Assembly (NCBI GenBank): GCA_028873155.1
Contig: JAGWML010000096.1
Coordinates: 1-10,625, forward strand
Source: Acidobacteriota bacterium
GTDB lineage: Bacteria; Acidobacteriota; Terriglobia; Terriglobales; Acidobacteriaceae
Direction of reading: 5' to 3'
Length of the DNA: 10,625 nucleotides
Shown: positions 1 through 6,755 of the stretch, piece by piece
Position numbering within the stretch: position 1 is the first letter of the stretch
How the letters are laid out: the number at the start of each line of letters is the position of its first letter
Translations under genes and position numbers: made by a program
Notes under the pieces: model-generated
The model's input: only the letters and a program-made list of their open reading frames with translations
What the model was told of the DNA's origin: nothing
Database searches by the model: none

Positions 1-2
1 GT

Positions 3-1028
3 GCCACGACAACCGGGACGGGCACTGAGCTCACGTTGAACAATGGTCCGTGCGCTCTGGGCAATTCCGACCCGAATTACAACAACACTGGATACATTGA
101 GGCGGTAGTTGCCCGGCAGACACCCACTTTTTTTGCTCGCCTGATGGGTTTCAGCAGCGTGCATGTAGTGGCGCGCTCTGAGGCTGCGCTCGGTCCGCCG
201 CAGTTTTGTCTGGACGTGCTGAATCCAACGGTTCCGCAGGCGATGCTGATGAACGGAAACTCTTCGCTTGTAGCGCACTGCGGTGTGATGGTGGATTCCA
301 GCTCCGGTACGGCCCTGCTGGCCAATGGCCATGTAACTCTCACGGCCTCTGCCATTGATGTGCATGGAGGGGACCTGCTGAACGGCAATCCGTCGGTCAG
401 CCCCACGCCGCAGTTGAATGCGCCGGCGCGGCCCGATCCGCTGGCGAACACGCCGGTGCCGACGTCCCCGGGATGCGGCTCGAGTACGAGTAGTCCCTAC
501 ACCGGTTCGCCCTTCCAGGTCACGGTGAATGGAGGCAAGACGGCGGCCGTCTTCAATCCGGGCACATACTGCGGCGGCATCCAGCTCAATGGAAATGTCA
601 CGGCCAGCTTCAATCCAGGCACCTACATCATCCAGGGGCCCATGATTGTAAATGGCGGCGATACGATGACCGGGAATGGCGTAACCTTCTACTTTTCCAC
701 GGGTTCGCTGACCATGAACGGCAACACCCATGCCAGCCTGGTTGCGCCGACGACAGGAACCTATGCAGGGATTCTGATCTTCCAGAACGCCAGCGATACC
801 AACACGGTCATCCTCAATGGAGATACGACGTCGGTGTGGCAGGGAGCCGTCTACCTGCCCGGTGCGCAGCTGACTTTGAATGGCGGCGCCAACCTGGCTG
901 CATACACCATTCTCGACGTGAACACTTTGATTGTGAACGGGAATGACACCTTCACGCTCGGCAAGGACTACTCTTCTCTTCCGGGCGGTCCGCCGATTCA
1001 GGGCACCTCAGCTTATCTCATGGAGTAG
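3..1028 (+). CDS. TadG-like Flp/Tad pilus assembly protein with C-terminal Asn-Gly repeats (5' end outside window)
   Basis: The reading frame is open from the first bases, so the gene enters from the left; the TTG at 36 is not taken as a start. The residues around 100-185 (a beta-type segment, then a TPTFFARLMGF stretch and 'VVARSEAALG') match the usual end of the conserved TadE/TadG N-terminal region; the expected N-terminal membrane helix would lie upstream. The remaining roughly 260 residues carry about ten recurring (L/V/M)NG(N/G/D/H) motifs (DNA about 249-945) and two FNPGTY copies 20 residues apart (near 552 and 612), which suggests a surface-exposed repetitive beta structure, perhaps a beta-helix. 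At least five cysteines are present. Known of the family: Tad pseudopilin-like proteins are exported and act with the Flp pilus. The role of the repeat region is inferred only. It ends 5 bp before the next gene. Confidence 0.8.
   Translation, partial: ATTTGTGTELTLNNGPCALGNSDPNYNNTGYIEAVVARQTPTFFARLMGFSSVHVVARSEAALGPPQFCLDVLNPTVPQAMLMNGNSSLVAHCGVMVDSSSGTALLANGHVTLTASAIDVHGGDLLNGNPSVSPTPQLNAPARPDPLANTPVPTSPGCGSSTSSPYTGSPFQVTVNGGKTAAVFNPGTYCGGIQLNGNVTASFNPGTYIIQGPMIVNGGDTMTGNGVTFYFSTGSLTMNGNTHASLVAPTTGTYAGILIFQNASDTNTVILNGDTTSVWQGAVYLPGAQLTLNGGANLAAYTILDVNTLIVNGNDTFTLGKDYSSLPGGPPIQGTSAYLME
1022..1025 (+). promoter_or_regulatory. Shine-Dalgarno GGAG for the first TadE gene
   Basis: GGAG lies inside the last codons of the TadG-like gene, 8 nt before ATG 1034. 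It would be only 2 nt from the GTG at 1028, so it decides the start in favour of the ATG and implies translation closely linked to the upstream gene. Confidence 0.65.
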
Positions 1029-1033
1029 TGCTT

Positions 1034-1492
1034 ATGTGGCGCAAGGTCTTGATTTCGCGACTCAAGAAAGACGACGGTGGGAGCCTCGTGGAGCTGGCGC
1101 TGACCCTGCCACTCCTGCTCCTGTTGCTGTTCGGCGCGGTCGATTTTGGCAGGGCCTATTACCTTGCCATGGAGATTGCAGGCGCAGCGCATGCCGGAGC
1201 TGAATATGGCGCGCAGAACCCGACAGACACTGCTGGAATGCAGGCTGCGGCCAAGGCGGACGCGCCGGATGTTCCCAGCCTCACGGTGACGACGCCGACC
1301 TATGGCTGCGAGTGCTCGGACGGTTCGTACTTCTCAGCCAGTTGCACTACGACACCCACGTGTACTACGAACGTCGTTTATCGCGTGACGGTTTCTGTCT
1401 CAGCCACCTACAAACCGATCATTCCGTGGCCAAGGATTCCGTCTTCGATGACACTCAGCAACTCCGCGACGATGCGGAGCGGCGGCAGCTAG
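1034..1492 (+). CDS. TadE-like minor pseudopilin
   Basis: This is a 152-residue TadE-family protein, the usual size. A short basic N-terminus (WRKVLISRLKKDD) is followed by the family signature GGSLVELALTLP and one hydrophobic helix, about residues 20-42, ending in FGAVDFGRAYY. The rest, about 110 residues, should lie outside the membrane. Family knowledge: TadE proteins are processed pseudopilins needed for Tad/Flp pilus assembly or adhesion. The external part has a cluster of four cysteines (CEC, then two more within about 17 residues), which could form disulphides. The ATG at 1034 is preferred over GTG 1028 because GGAG sits 8 nt upstream of it. The gene lies 5 bp after the TadG-like gene and 86 bp before a second TadE gene, so one operon is likely. 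Confidence 0.85.
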   Translation: MWRKVLISRLKKDDGGSLVELALTLPLLLLLLFGAVDFGRAYYLAMEIAGAAHAGAEYGAQNPTDTAGMQAAAKADAPDVPSLTVTTPTYGCECSDGSYFSASCTTTPTCTTNVVYRVTVSVSATYKPIIPWPRIPSSMTLSNSATMRSGGS

Positions 1493-1509
1493 GCTGGGGC
1501 AGGAGCGAA

Positions 1510-1554
1510 ATGGCAATGCGAATTTGCAACCCATTTTGGCGACGGCAAAGGTAG
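1510..1554 (+). CDS. Possible 14-codon leader ORF between the two TadE genes
   Basis: AGGAG at 1501-1505 is followed 4 nt later by ATG 1510 and a 14-codon frame, MAMRICNPFWRRQR, ending in TAG at 1552-1554, 24 bp before the next TadE start. It may be chance, a coupling leader, or a remnant of an older TadE N-terminus: basic residues with NPFWRR resemble the region before the helix in many TadE proteins. Nothing shows that it is translated. Confidence 0.2.
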   Translation: MAMRICNPFWRRQR

Positions 1555-1564
1555 GACGGGGCAA

Positions 1565-1570
1565 GGGAGG
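1565..1570 (+). promoter_or_regulatory. Shine-Dalgarno GGGAGG for the second TadE gene
   Basis: GGGAGG ends 8 nt before ATG 1579. It is one of the strongest ribosome binding sites in the window and fixes that start. Confidence 0.7.
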
Positions 1571-1578
1571 ACACGCGG

Positions 1579-2088
1579 ATGAACTACAAATGGAAGAACC
1601 TACTGCACGACGAAAGCGGCAGCGAGCTAGTTGAGTTTGCGATTTCAGCCATGTTGCTGTTCAGCGTGATCTTCGCCATTATTGAATTCAGCCTGTCGAT
1701 GTATGCTTACCACTTTGTGACCTCAGCCGCGCAGGCGGGGGCGCGCTATGCGATTGTGCGGGGAGCGGACTGGTCGACAGCGTGTTCCACGTCTGCCCCG
1801 CCCAAATTCACCATGGGCTACTCCTGCTCCGCGTCGGCTTCAGATATTGCCAACTACGTGACAAGCCTCGCGTCGGCGGGCATTGACCCATCCAAGATCA
1901 CCGTGACCGCCACCTGGCCCGGAGTAACTCCTGATTGCACAAAGAACTGCACAGCGTGCGCACCGGCGAACAGCCAGGGTTGCCTGGTGAAAGTGAATGT
2001 GAGTTACACGTTCGGATTTGTCTTCCGGCCTGCCTCGATCTCAGGCTTCGTCTTTTCAGGAACCTCAGAAAAGGCCATCCAGCAATAG
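1579..2088 (+). CDS. TadE-like minor pseudopilin, cysteine-rich
   Basis: This 169-residue protein has the TadE layout: a charged N-terminus (MNYKWKNLLHDESGS), the ELVEFAISAM signature, one hydrophobic helix at about residues 20-42, then the conserved 'TSAAQAGARYAIVRGAD' that follows the helix in this family. The C-terminal external part ends in beta-type sequence. It holds six cysteines, four of them within about 16 residues near 119-134, and another pair at about 64 and 77. These suggest a disulphide-stabilised external domain. The gene probably belongs to the same transcript as the TadG-like and first TadE genes and is the last plus-strand gene of the group; the next gene is convergent, 49 bp away. 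Two TadE proteins with one TadG-like protein fits a pilus-tip or pseudopilin complex; that is inference. Confidence 0.85.
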   Translation: MNYKWKNLLHDESGSELVEFAISAMLLFSVIFAIIEFSLSMYAYHFVTSAAQAGARYAIVRGADWSTACSTSAPPKFTMGYSCSASASDIANYVTSLASAGIDPSKITVTATWPGVTPDCTKNCTACAPANSQGCLVKVNVSYTFGFVFRPASISGFVFSGTSEKAIQQ

Positions 2089-2137
2089 GAATAGCGGCTC
2101 TGGCCGGTTGGACTGGAATGCGGAGGATCGGGGAGGG

Positions 2138-2317
2138 TCAGCGAGCGATGAGATACATGGCCCAGCTGATCACGATGGCCGAGCCCACAAAGAGGATGAA
2201 GCAATAGGCTCCGTAGCGGAACATTTTTGGGGGCGTTTCGCGCTGCGTGATGCCAAAGACGGTGGAGGCGCAGAGGGCGAAGAGCAGCACCGCGGTGAAG
2301 TGCGACGGGGTGAACAT
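2138..2317 (-). CDS. Small membrane protein, 59 residues, two predicted helices
   Basis: The protein starts MFTPSHFTAV and has two hydrophobic stretches, residues about 6-24 and 36-57, joined by a short polar turn (TQRETPPKMFRYG). I do not recognise a family. Its ATG shares one base with the upstream gene's stop codon (TGATG), so translation is very probably coupled to the membrane protein before it. That overlap, together with the clean hydrophobic pattern, supports it as a real gene although it is short. A partner or subunit relation to the upstream protein is plausible but unproven. Confidence 0.7.
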   Translation of the reverse strand: MFTPSHFTAVLLFALCASTVFGITQRETPPKMFRYGAYCFILFVGSAIVISWAMYLIAR

Positions 2318-2727
2318 CAGGCTTTTCTCCCGGTTCGCAGATTGTGCGCATCCACGGCCGCAATCACGTTCAGCAATCCCGCCACCACAATGAAGCGCGT
2401 ACCATAATCGCCTGTGGTGATCTGCACCTGATCGGCGCCGAGCCCAAAGATCCGGCTTGCGACATAGAGCAGGCCGTTCCCCAGATCGCCGACAAAACCC
2501 AGAATATCGAGGATGTCGTGCGCGTTGGAGTAGACCTTGCCCTGCATGGCGAGGCCAAGCGCGAACATGCCTGCGATGGAGAGCATGAGCAGGGCTCCGC
2601 GGCCCCACTTGCGGAGCAGGAAGTGACCGGCGCCGGGCACCAGCCAGCCTGCGATGAGCGGAAGGTAAACGAAGCCCCCTTGTCCTTCAAGGGAGGTCGG
2701 GATACTTCTGTTGTTGGTTGCAGCCAT
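2317..2727 (-). CDS. Polytopic membrane protein of unknown function (DUF6677-like)
   Basis: This 136-residue protein has about four hydrophobic segments (residues about 19-37, 45-61, 74-95 and 111-126). Near the N-terminus is LVPGAGHFLLRKWGRG. This resembles the 'PGxGHFxxGxxxRG' turn of TM2-like small membrane proteins and of an acidobacterial family I recall as DUF6677; that name is from memory. No catalytic motif is visible. ATG 2727 is the only sensible methionine. The purine run AGAGGA directly abuts it and is too close for a normal ribosome site, while TATAGT lies 9 nt upstream, so the leader may be very short. The gene overlaps the following 59-residue membrane protein gene by one base and lies 49 bp after the NTF2-like gene. 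Confidence 0.75.
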   Translation of the reverse strand: MAATNNRSIPTSLEGQGGFVYLPLIAGWLVPGAGHFLLRKWGRGALLMLSIAGMFALGLAMQGKVYSNAHDILDILGFVGDLGNGLLYVASRIFGLGADQVQITTGDYGTRFIVVAGLLNVIAAVDAHNLRTGRKA

Positions 2728-2736
2728 TCCTCTTCG

Positions 2737-2742
2737 ACTATA
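2737..2742 (-). promoter_or_regulatory. Candidate -10 box TATAGT before the small membrane protein pair
   Basis: On the minus strand TATAGT (five of six to the consensus) ends 9 nt before ATG 2727. Transcription from it would start within about 2-3 nt of the start codon. No good -35 is seen; the 17 bp upstream of the box are taken up by a perfect hairpin. Confidence 0.3.
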
Positions 2743-2759
2743 TCGCACCGGGGGTGCGA
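2743..2759. repeat. Perfect 7-bp inverted repeat in the intergenic gap
   Basis: TCGCACC and GGTGCGA flank a GGG loop. The element lies between the stop of the NTF2-like gene (2777) and the start of the membrane protein gene (2727). There is no T-run after it, so it is a poor intrinsic terminator. It could be an operator, or an RNA hairpin that sets relative expression of the two genes. Confidence 0.5.
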
Positions 2760-2776
2760 GGGTTCTGGGCGCTGGC

Positions 2777-3274
2777 TCAGGGGGCCACCGGATGATGGTC
2801 AATGCTGATGGCGCGAGTGATCTGCCACGCGCCGTCCTTGAGTCGCCAAATTGAGATGAAGCGCGCTTCGCCGAGGGAAGACGGATCGCCAGGATGCGTG
2901 AAACGATGCACGCCGAACTCGACCGCGCCAAAGCCGTTGAGCGGATGGACCTCCAGCGTTCCGGGCACCAGTTCCCGATGGACCTTGCCGCAGATGTTCT
3001 GCTGGATGGCGCTCAGAAAGGTCTGACGCCCCACGGCCAGACCTGTCTTGTCGTGATAAAACTCGAGGTCGTCAGAGACCAGCGAGCCGAGCTTTTTCAA
3101 GTCACAGCTGTTGTAGGCGTCAAAAAGCTCGGTGTCGAGCGCGGCAACGGTCTTGTAGAGATTGTCCGATGGTGGCAGGCCGTTCAAAGCATCGTTGGAC
3201 TGTGCTCTGGCGATGGGAACCGATAGAGACAGAATACAGGCGGCGACAGCGAGCCGGAACCCAGGTTGAGGCAT
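2777..3274 (-). CDS. Exported NTF2-like (DUF4440/SnoaL-type) protein
   Basis: This is a 165-residue protein. Residues 1-24 form a signal peptide (basic start, hydrophobic core LAVAACILSLSVPI, then ARA before Gln), so it is probably periplasmic. The mature part fits the NTF2-like fold: an N-terminal helix with LDTELFDAYNSCDLKKLGSL, then DDLEFYHDKTG, GRQTFLSAI, and late strands ending in FISIWRLKDGAWQITRAISID. That layout is typical of DUF4440/SnoaL-like proteins, which bind small ligands or act as lyases or isomerases; the substrate cannot be told. ATG 3274 is chosen because GAAGGA lies 6 nt upstream and the signal peptide begins there; the in-frame extension to 3382 has no such support. It lies 65 bp after the M24 peptidase gene and may be co-transcribed. 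Confidence 0.82.
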   Translation of the reverse strand: MPQPGFRLAVAACILSLSVPIARAQSNDALNGLPPSDNLYKTVAALDTELFDAYNSCDLKKLGSLVSDDLEFYHDKTGLAVGRQTFLSAIQQNICGKVHRELVPGTLEVHPLNGFGAVEFGVHRFTHPGDPSSLGEARFISIWRLKDGAWQITRAISIDHHPVAP

Positions 3275-3339
3275 GTGAGGTCCTTCGCAGGGAGATATCG
3301 TGCTGCAGGAGGTACGCTCGGTGGCAACCTGCGGTTCCC

Positions 3340-4521
3340 TTAAATCCGCACCAACTCCGTCTGCATTCTGCCTGTGACCCACGCCTCGCCTGGAGCGGTA
3401 AGCATGTTCACTTCACTGCGTATGCCAAACTCAGGCAGGTAGATGCCCGGCTCGACAGAGAAGCAGGTGCAGGGCAGCACCATGCGCTCGTCGTGGGTCT
3501 CCAGGTTGTCGAGATGGGCTCCCGGTCCGTGCAGTTCATGAGCGATGTTGTGACCGGTACGGTGCGTGAAGTACGCGCCAAAGCCAGCGTCGCGAATGAC
3601 CTTGCGCGCGGCGTCGTCTGCCTCGTAGCCGTGAATGACGCGGTGTTGCGTGAATGCATCGCGCACGGCGGCGATGGCCGCATCGCGCGCGTCGCGAACC
3701 GCCGTAAACACCTGTTGTTCGCGCTCGCTGGGTTCGCGGCCCACGACGCCCGTCCAGGTGATGTCGTAAAAGATAGTGCCGGGATGATCGAGGCGTCCCC
3801 AGATGTCGATGAGCAGAAAGTCGCCTTCGTGGATGGGCGAGGATCGTTCGGCGGTGGGCTCGTAGTGGGAGTCCGAGGTATTTTGATTGACGCTGACGTT
3901 GGGGCCGTTCTCCCATACAAGACCTGCGCTGTGCATGGCCTCGCGCAGCCACAGCACCATATCGAACTCGCTCACGCCGCCTTGTCCACCGTTTGCGGGA
4001 CGCAGCCTGCGGCCGATCTCCAGCCATCCTTCGGCAAGGATGGCGTCCAGGGCGCGCTGCGCTGCGGCGTGGCTCACCATCTGGTCCTCGGTCAGCACGG
4101 CTTCAAACTGGGCAACCAGATCAGCTGAACTGACGATCTCTTTGCGCAGGCCGCGCAGGAACTCGACGGTTCCGGCGTCCACCATGGAGACGTACATGAT
4201 GGCGTTGTTGGGCGAGTACTGCATGGCGATGCGCCGCGAATCGCTGAGCATGGCCTTGAGGCCGGCTGCCAGCTCCTGCCAGCTCGAGTAGACACCCTTG
4301 CTGCCCGGCAGCGCGTCCAGACGTCCCTGTTCGATACGATGCACCAGCTTGCGCGGCTCGCCATCGGCGGGAACAAAGTAGTACCAGCGCCGCGTGATGT
4401 GCGCCTTCGAATCAATGCCCAGGATGCGCTCGCCGATCGGATCGCGATGGTGATGGTCGTAGAACAGCCAGCCGTCGTGCCCTGCCTCGCGCAGAGCCTT
4501 CTGCATCTCTTCCAGTTTCAT
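3340..4521 (-). CDS. M24-family metallopeptidase (Xaa-Pro dipeptidase/aminopeptidase P type)
   Basis: This 393-residue protein has a creatinase-like N-terminal half (starting MKLEEMQKALREAGHDGWLF, with DHHHRDP) and a C-terminal pita-bread M24 domain from about residue 145. All five expected metal ligands are visible: D239 in LLIDIWG, D253 in FYDITWT, H324 in HRTGHNI, E357 in FSVEPGIY and E370 in GIRSEVNM. It should therefore be an active dinuclear-metal enzyme cutting X-Pro bonds in the cytoplasm; there is no signal peptide. Substrate preference cannot be read off. ATG 4521 and an in-frame ATG at 4530 both lack a Shine-Dalgarno sequence. I prefer 4521 because TACAAT ends exactly 7 nt before it, as in a leaderless promoter. 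It lies 156 bp after the STAS gene, so it probably has its own promoter. Confidence 0.92.
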   Translation of the reverse strand: MKLEEMQKALREAGHDGWLFYDHHHRDPIGERILGIDSKAHITRRWYYFVPADGEPRKLVHRIEQGRLDALPGSKGVYSSWQELAAGLKAMLSDSRRIAMQYSPNNAIMYVSMVDAGTVEFLRGLRKEIVSSADLVAQFEAVLTEDQMVSHAAAQRALDAILAEGWLEIGRRLRPANGGQGGVSEFDMVLWLREAMHSAGLVWENGPNVSVNQNTSDSHYEPTAERSSPIHEGDFLLIDIWGRLDHPGTIFYDITWTGVVGREPSEREQQVFTAVRDARDAAIAAVRDAFTQHRVIHGYEADDAARKVIRDAGFGAYFTHRTGHNIAHELHGPGAHLDNLETHDERMVLPCTCFSVEPGIYLPEFGIRSEVNMLTAPGEAWVTGRMQTELVRI

Positions 4522-4528
4522 AGGGCAC

Positions 4529-4534
4529 ATTGTA
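4529..4534 (-). promoter_or_regulatory. Candidate -10 box TACAAT for a leaderless M24 peptidase mRNA
   Basis: On the minus strand TACAAT (five of six to consensus) is followed by seven bases and ATG 4521, which would place the transcription start on the A of the start codon. TTCACA lies further upstream, but with a 21-bp spacer, too long for a standard -35. Confidence 0.4.
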
Positions 4535-4677
4535 CGCGGATTTGAATCGAACGAATGTGAACCGGCGCAGTCTGCCGCGCTGCATGCCGAACGTCGAAGA
4601 GGCTGCGAGCAGTCTGTGCCCCGGCGCTTCCACCTGTTCGATTGAGAACAGAATTACGCCGAGGCGAGGCGGGTAGT

Positions 4678-5037
4678 CTACAGGGCTGCCAGGGCTTCTG
4701 ACTGACCGGGGAAGAGGCCCGCATATTTGGTGATGCCGACCATGGTGAAGACCTTGGTGAAGTGCGCAGACAGGCCAAAAGCATAGACCTTCTGATTGGA
4801 GTTGGCGGCTTCAATCAGCATCTGAATCACCAGTGCAATGCCGCTCGAGTTGATGTAGTCGACCTTAGTGAAATCCAGCAGAACGAGCTTCGTTGCCTCT
4901 TTGGGCAGGGCCTGATACGTGCCGAGCACCGCATCCTTCGAGGTGCTGGCGATGTCTCCCTCAAACCGCAACACAGCTACCGGATGCCCGGCGGGGGAAG
5001 TCAGTTGATCCACGCGTGCCTTGGTTTCAGTCTGCAC
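4678..5037 (-). CDS. STAS-domain anti-anti-sigma factor (RsbV/SpoIIAA-like)
   Basis: The protein is one STAS domain of about 119 residues. The core matches the family: strand AVLRFEGDIASTS, then TKLVLLDFTKVDYINSSGIALVI. The second serine of the NSSG motif aligns with the phosphorylated Ser58 of SpoIIAA; the Asp two positions before it in SpoIIAA is Asn here. Known role: the unphosphorylated form binds the RsbW-type kinase and releases its target, while phosphorylation by the kinase switches it off. The preceding genes encode a matching kinase and phosphatase. Start choice: GTG 5037 has GGAG 9 nt upstream; an alternative TTG at 5052 gives five more residues but lacks a ribosome site. It follows the kinase stop by about 24 bp (9 bp with the TTG start), in the same operon. 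Confidence 0.9.
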   Translation of the reverse strand: MQTETKARVDQLTSPAGHPVAVLRFEGDIASTSKDAVLGTYQALPKEATKLVLLDFTKVDYINSSGIALVIQMLIEAANSNQKVYAFGLSAHFTKVFTMVGITKYAGLFPGQSEALAAL

Positions 5038-5061
5038 GATCTTCGTCTCCAATTTGGGGTT

Positions 5062-5508
5062 TTATTCGGCTTCTTTGTCGAGTCGTATGACAAGTCTGAC
5101 GTAACTGCTTTTTCCATTGCCACCCTTGACCCATTCGGCCTCGTCGACGAGGGCCTGGATCAGGAACATGCCCATTCCACGCGGGTCTTCCTCGCCGTGA
5201 ATCTTGCGGTCGATATCGGGCGGTGGGGGAATGGTCTTCAAACCCTTGCCGTCGTCTATGACCTTGACCTCCAGCGCATCGTCGACCGACGAGAGCACGA
5301 CGCCAACCGAGAGCCCCTCATTGAGCCGGTTGCCGTGCTCGATGGCGTTGATGCAGGCCTCTGCCACGGCGGTTTTCAGGTCCTCTACGCGCTCGTCGCG
5401 AAAGCCCATCAGCTTGGCGACCGCGGCCGCGGTGCTCATGGCGACCTTTTCATATCCCAGCCGCGAGGGCAGGCGCACCTCCACGCTGGTGGACTTGGTG
5501 TTCGTCAT
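5062..5508 (-). CDS. RsbW-like serine kinase / anti-sigma factor (GHKL ATPase)
   Basis: This 148-residue protein is about the size of RsbW/SpoIIAB. The ATP-binding boxes of the GHKL fold are intact: N-box E50-xxx-N54-A-xx-H58 (EACINAIEHGN), G1 box D85-D-G-K-G89, and G2-like RGMGMFLI at 110-117. It should bind ATP, phosphorylate the STAS protein encoded next to it, and sequester an output protein, classically a sigma factor. A short insertion with four prolines (about 94-97) precedes the ATP lid. Start: ATG 5508 overlaps the phosphatase stop in an ATGA arrangement, so translation is coupled; the in-frame extension to 5607 lies wholly within the phosphatase gene and is rejected. No partner sigma factor is encoded in the window. 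Confidence 0.9.
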   Translation of the reverse strand: MTNTKSTSVEVRLPSRLGYEKVAMSTAAAVAKLMGFRDERVEDLKTAVAEACINAIEHGNRLNEGLSVGVVLSSVDDALEVKVIDDGKGLKTIPPPPDIDRKIHGEEDPRGMGMFLIQALVDEAEWVKGGNGKSSYVRLVIRLDKEAE

Positions 5509-6668
5509 TCCGCGCTGACCATCCTGTCCATCTCCCGGCAAAGCGCAAGTGCCGTCATGTCGTCTGACTGGGGGCCTCCCCCGCCAAACTCCGCGAGGGC
5601 CGTCCATATTGCAACGAGCATATCATCGGCATTCTGCGATGGGCACCGGGAAAACGCATTCAGGAGCCGTTCGGACCCAAATTCCTCATCCCCTTGAAAG
5701 ACTTCGGTCAGGCCGTCGGTGTAGAAAAGCAGCCGGCTGCCTGGCGGAAACGAGCATTGCCGGCTGGAATAGCGCATGCCGGGCAGCATGCCGAGCGGCG
5801 TGCCCGAGGACTCAAGCTCGCACGTCTCGCCTCCGGCCTGAATCAGAAATCCGGGATTATGACCTGCGTTCACCGCTTCCAGTACGCCATCTTCCGGCCA
5901 CAGACGCATGAAGATAGCGGTGACGTAGCGCAAGCGCGCCTGATCGCCTTCGGTCCAGTGGTGCTGATTCATGCGCGCGGCCAGCTCGTCCATGGGCAGA
6001 CCCTGAATCGCCATCGCGCGGAAGGCAGCCCTGAAGTTGGTCGCCATGATTGCGGAGGCCAGCCCTTTGCCAGCCACATCCGCCACTGCCAGAAGCAGGC
6101 TCTTGTCCTGCAGTTCCACAATGTCGAGATAGTCGCCGCCCACTTCGTAACACGTGTCGGAGCGATAGGCCAGAGAGTAGCCCGGGATCGAGGGCAGCTT
6201 CTGAGGAAGCAGCGAACGCTGAATATTCCGCGCGGCGTCCAGATCCTGCTGCACGCGAGCCCATTGCAGATTGCGCTCGTGGTTGCGCGCGTTTTCCAGA
6301 GCAACGGCGGCTTGCAGCGCAAGCCCCTCGATGAAATCGGCCTCGTAGAGCGTCAGCTCACGTCCTTCGGGCGGCGCCACGACCAACTCGGCCATGCGGC
6401 GTCCGTCCCGGTCTTCCAGCAGAAAGATGGGCAACGGTGGCTGGTCTTCGTCAGGAATCACCCCGTAGGTGCGTCCCAGACCCGGAAAGGCGGCCCCTGC
6501 CATCTCCAGCTCGCGCACGACGATGCGCAGCACCTGGTCAAGCACCTCGTCCTCGCGCGTGGTCGCGTGGACCTGCCTCGATGCCTCCAGCAGAGCCTGC
6601 AATCGGGCCACTTGCTGCTGCAGATCAATCGTCTCGCCACTGCCGGGAAGTTGAATTCCAGTCGCCAT
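5505..6668 (-). CDS. RsbU-like PP2C (SpoIIE-type) serine phosphatase with GAF-like N-terminus
   Basis: This is a 387-residue soluble protein. Residues about 14-37 form a coiled helix; 38-128 look like a GAF-type sensor ending in EGLALQAAVALENARNHER; 129-155 is the linker helix with DLDAARNIQRSLLP; 160-380 is the PP2C/SpoIIE domain. The metal-binding acidic residues are present: D179 (VGGDYLD), D197 (ADVAGKG), D318 (YTDGLTE) and D369/D370 (SDDMTAL), with NAGHNP at 267-272. It should dephosphorylate the phospho-STAS protein two genes downstream in response to a signal sensed by the N-terminal domain; the signal is unknown. ATG 6668 follows GAGG purine runs at suitable distance. Its stop overlaps the kinase start by four bases. 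Confidence 0.92.
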   Translation of the reverse strand: MATGIQLPGSGETIDLQQQVARLQALLEASRQVHATTREDEVLDQVLRIVVRELEMAGAAFPGLGRTYGVIPDEDQPPLPIFLLEDRDGRRMAELVVAPPEGRELTLYEADFIEGLALQAAVALENARNHERNLQWARVQQDLDAARNIQRSLLPQKLPSIPGYSLAYRSDTCYEVGGDYLDIVELQDKSLLLAVADVAGKGLASAIMATNFRAAFRAMAIQGLPMDELAARMNQHHWTEGDQARLRYVTAIFMRLWPEDGVLEAVNAGHNPGFLIQAGGETCELESSGTPLGMLPGMRYSSRQCSFPPGSRLLFYTDGLTEVFQGDEEFGSERLLNAFSRCPSQNADDMLVAIWTALAEFGGGGPQSDDMTALALCREMDRMVSAE

Positions 6669-6755
6669 CGACCTCGACCTCTGTGGGCTTTCAATCTACC
6701 ATGACCCAAGCATAATCAGATACCTTTGCGGCAGAGCGCGCCAGGCAACGCCCCT

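Noticed and set aside
36..38. TTG at 36 as the start of the TadG-like gene
   Set aside because: The frame is open to the window edge, there is no ribosome site, and the expected N-terminal helix is missing, so the true start lies to the left.
2089..2137. Terminator between the TadE operon and the convergent minus-strand genes
   Set aside because: I find no stem longer than a few bases and no T-run in these 49 bp.
3169..4128. Plus-strand open frame (319 codons) opposite the M24 peptidase
   Set aside because: The M24 gene on the other strand has all five metal ligands; this frame crosses a gene boundary and has no family features.
4634..4651. 6-bp inverted repeat CTGTTC-N6-GAACAG between the STAS and M24 genes
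   Set aside because: A repeat this short is common by chance, there is no T-run after it, and it does not align with the proposed M24 promoter.
4762..5697. Plus-strand open frame (311 codons) opposite the STAS and kinase genes
   Set aside because: It is a shadow of two well-supported minus-strand genes, spans their junction, and shows no domain or ribosome site.
5694..6704. Long plus-strand open frame (336 codons) opposite the RsbU-like phosphatase
   Set aside because: It is antisense to a gene with intact catalytic motifs. Its product has no recognisable domain and is rich in His, Arg and Gln, as expected for a shadow frame in GC-rich DNA.
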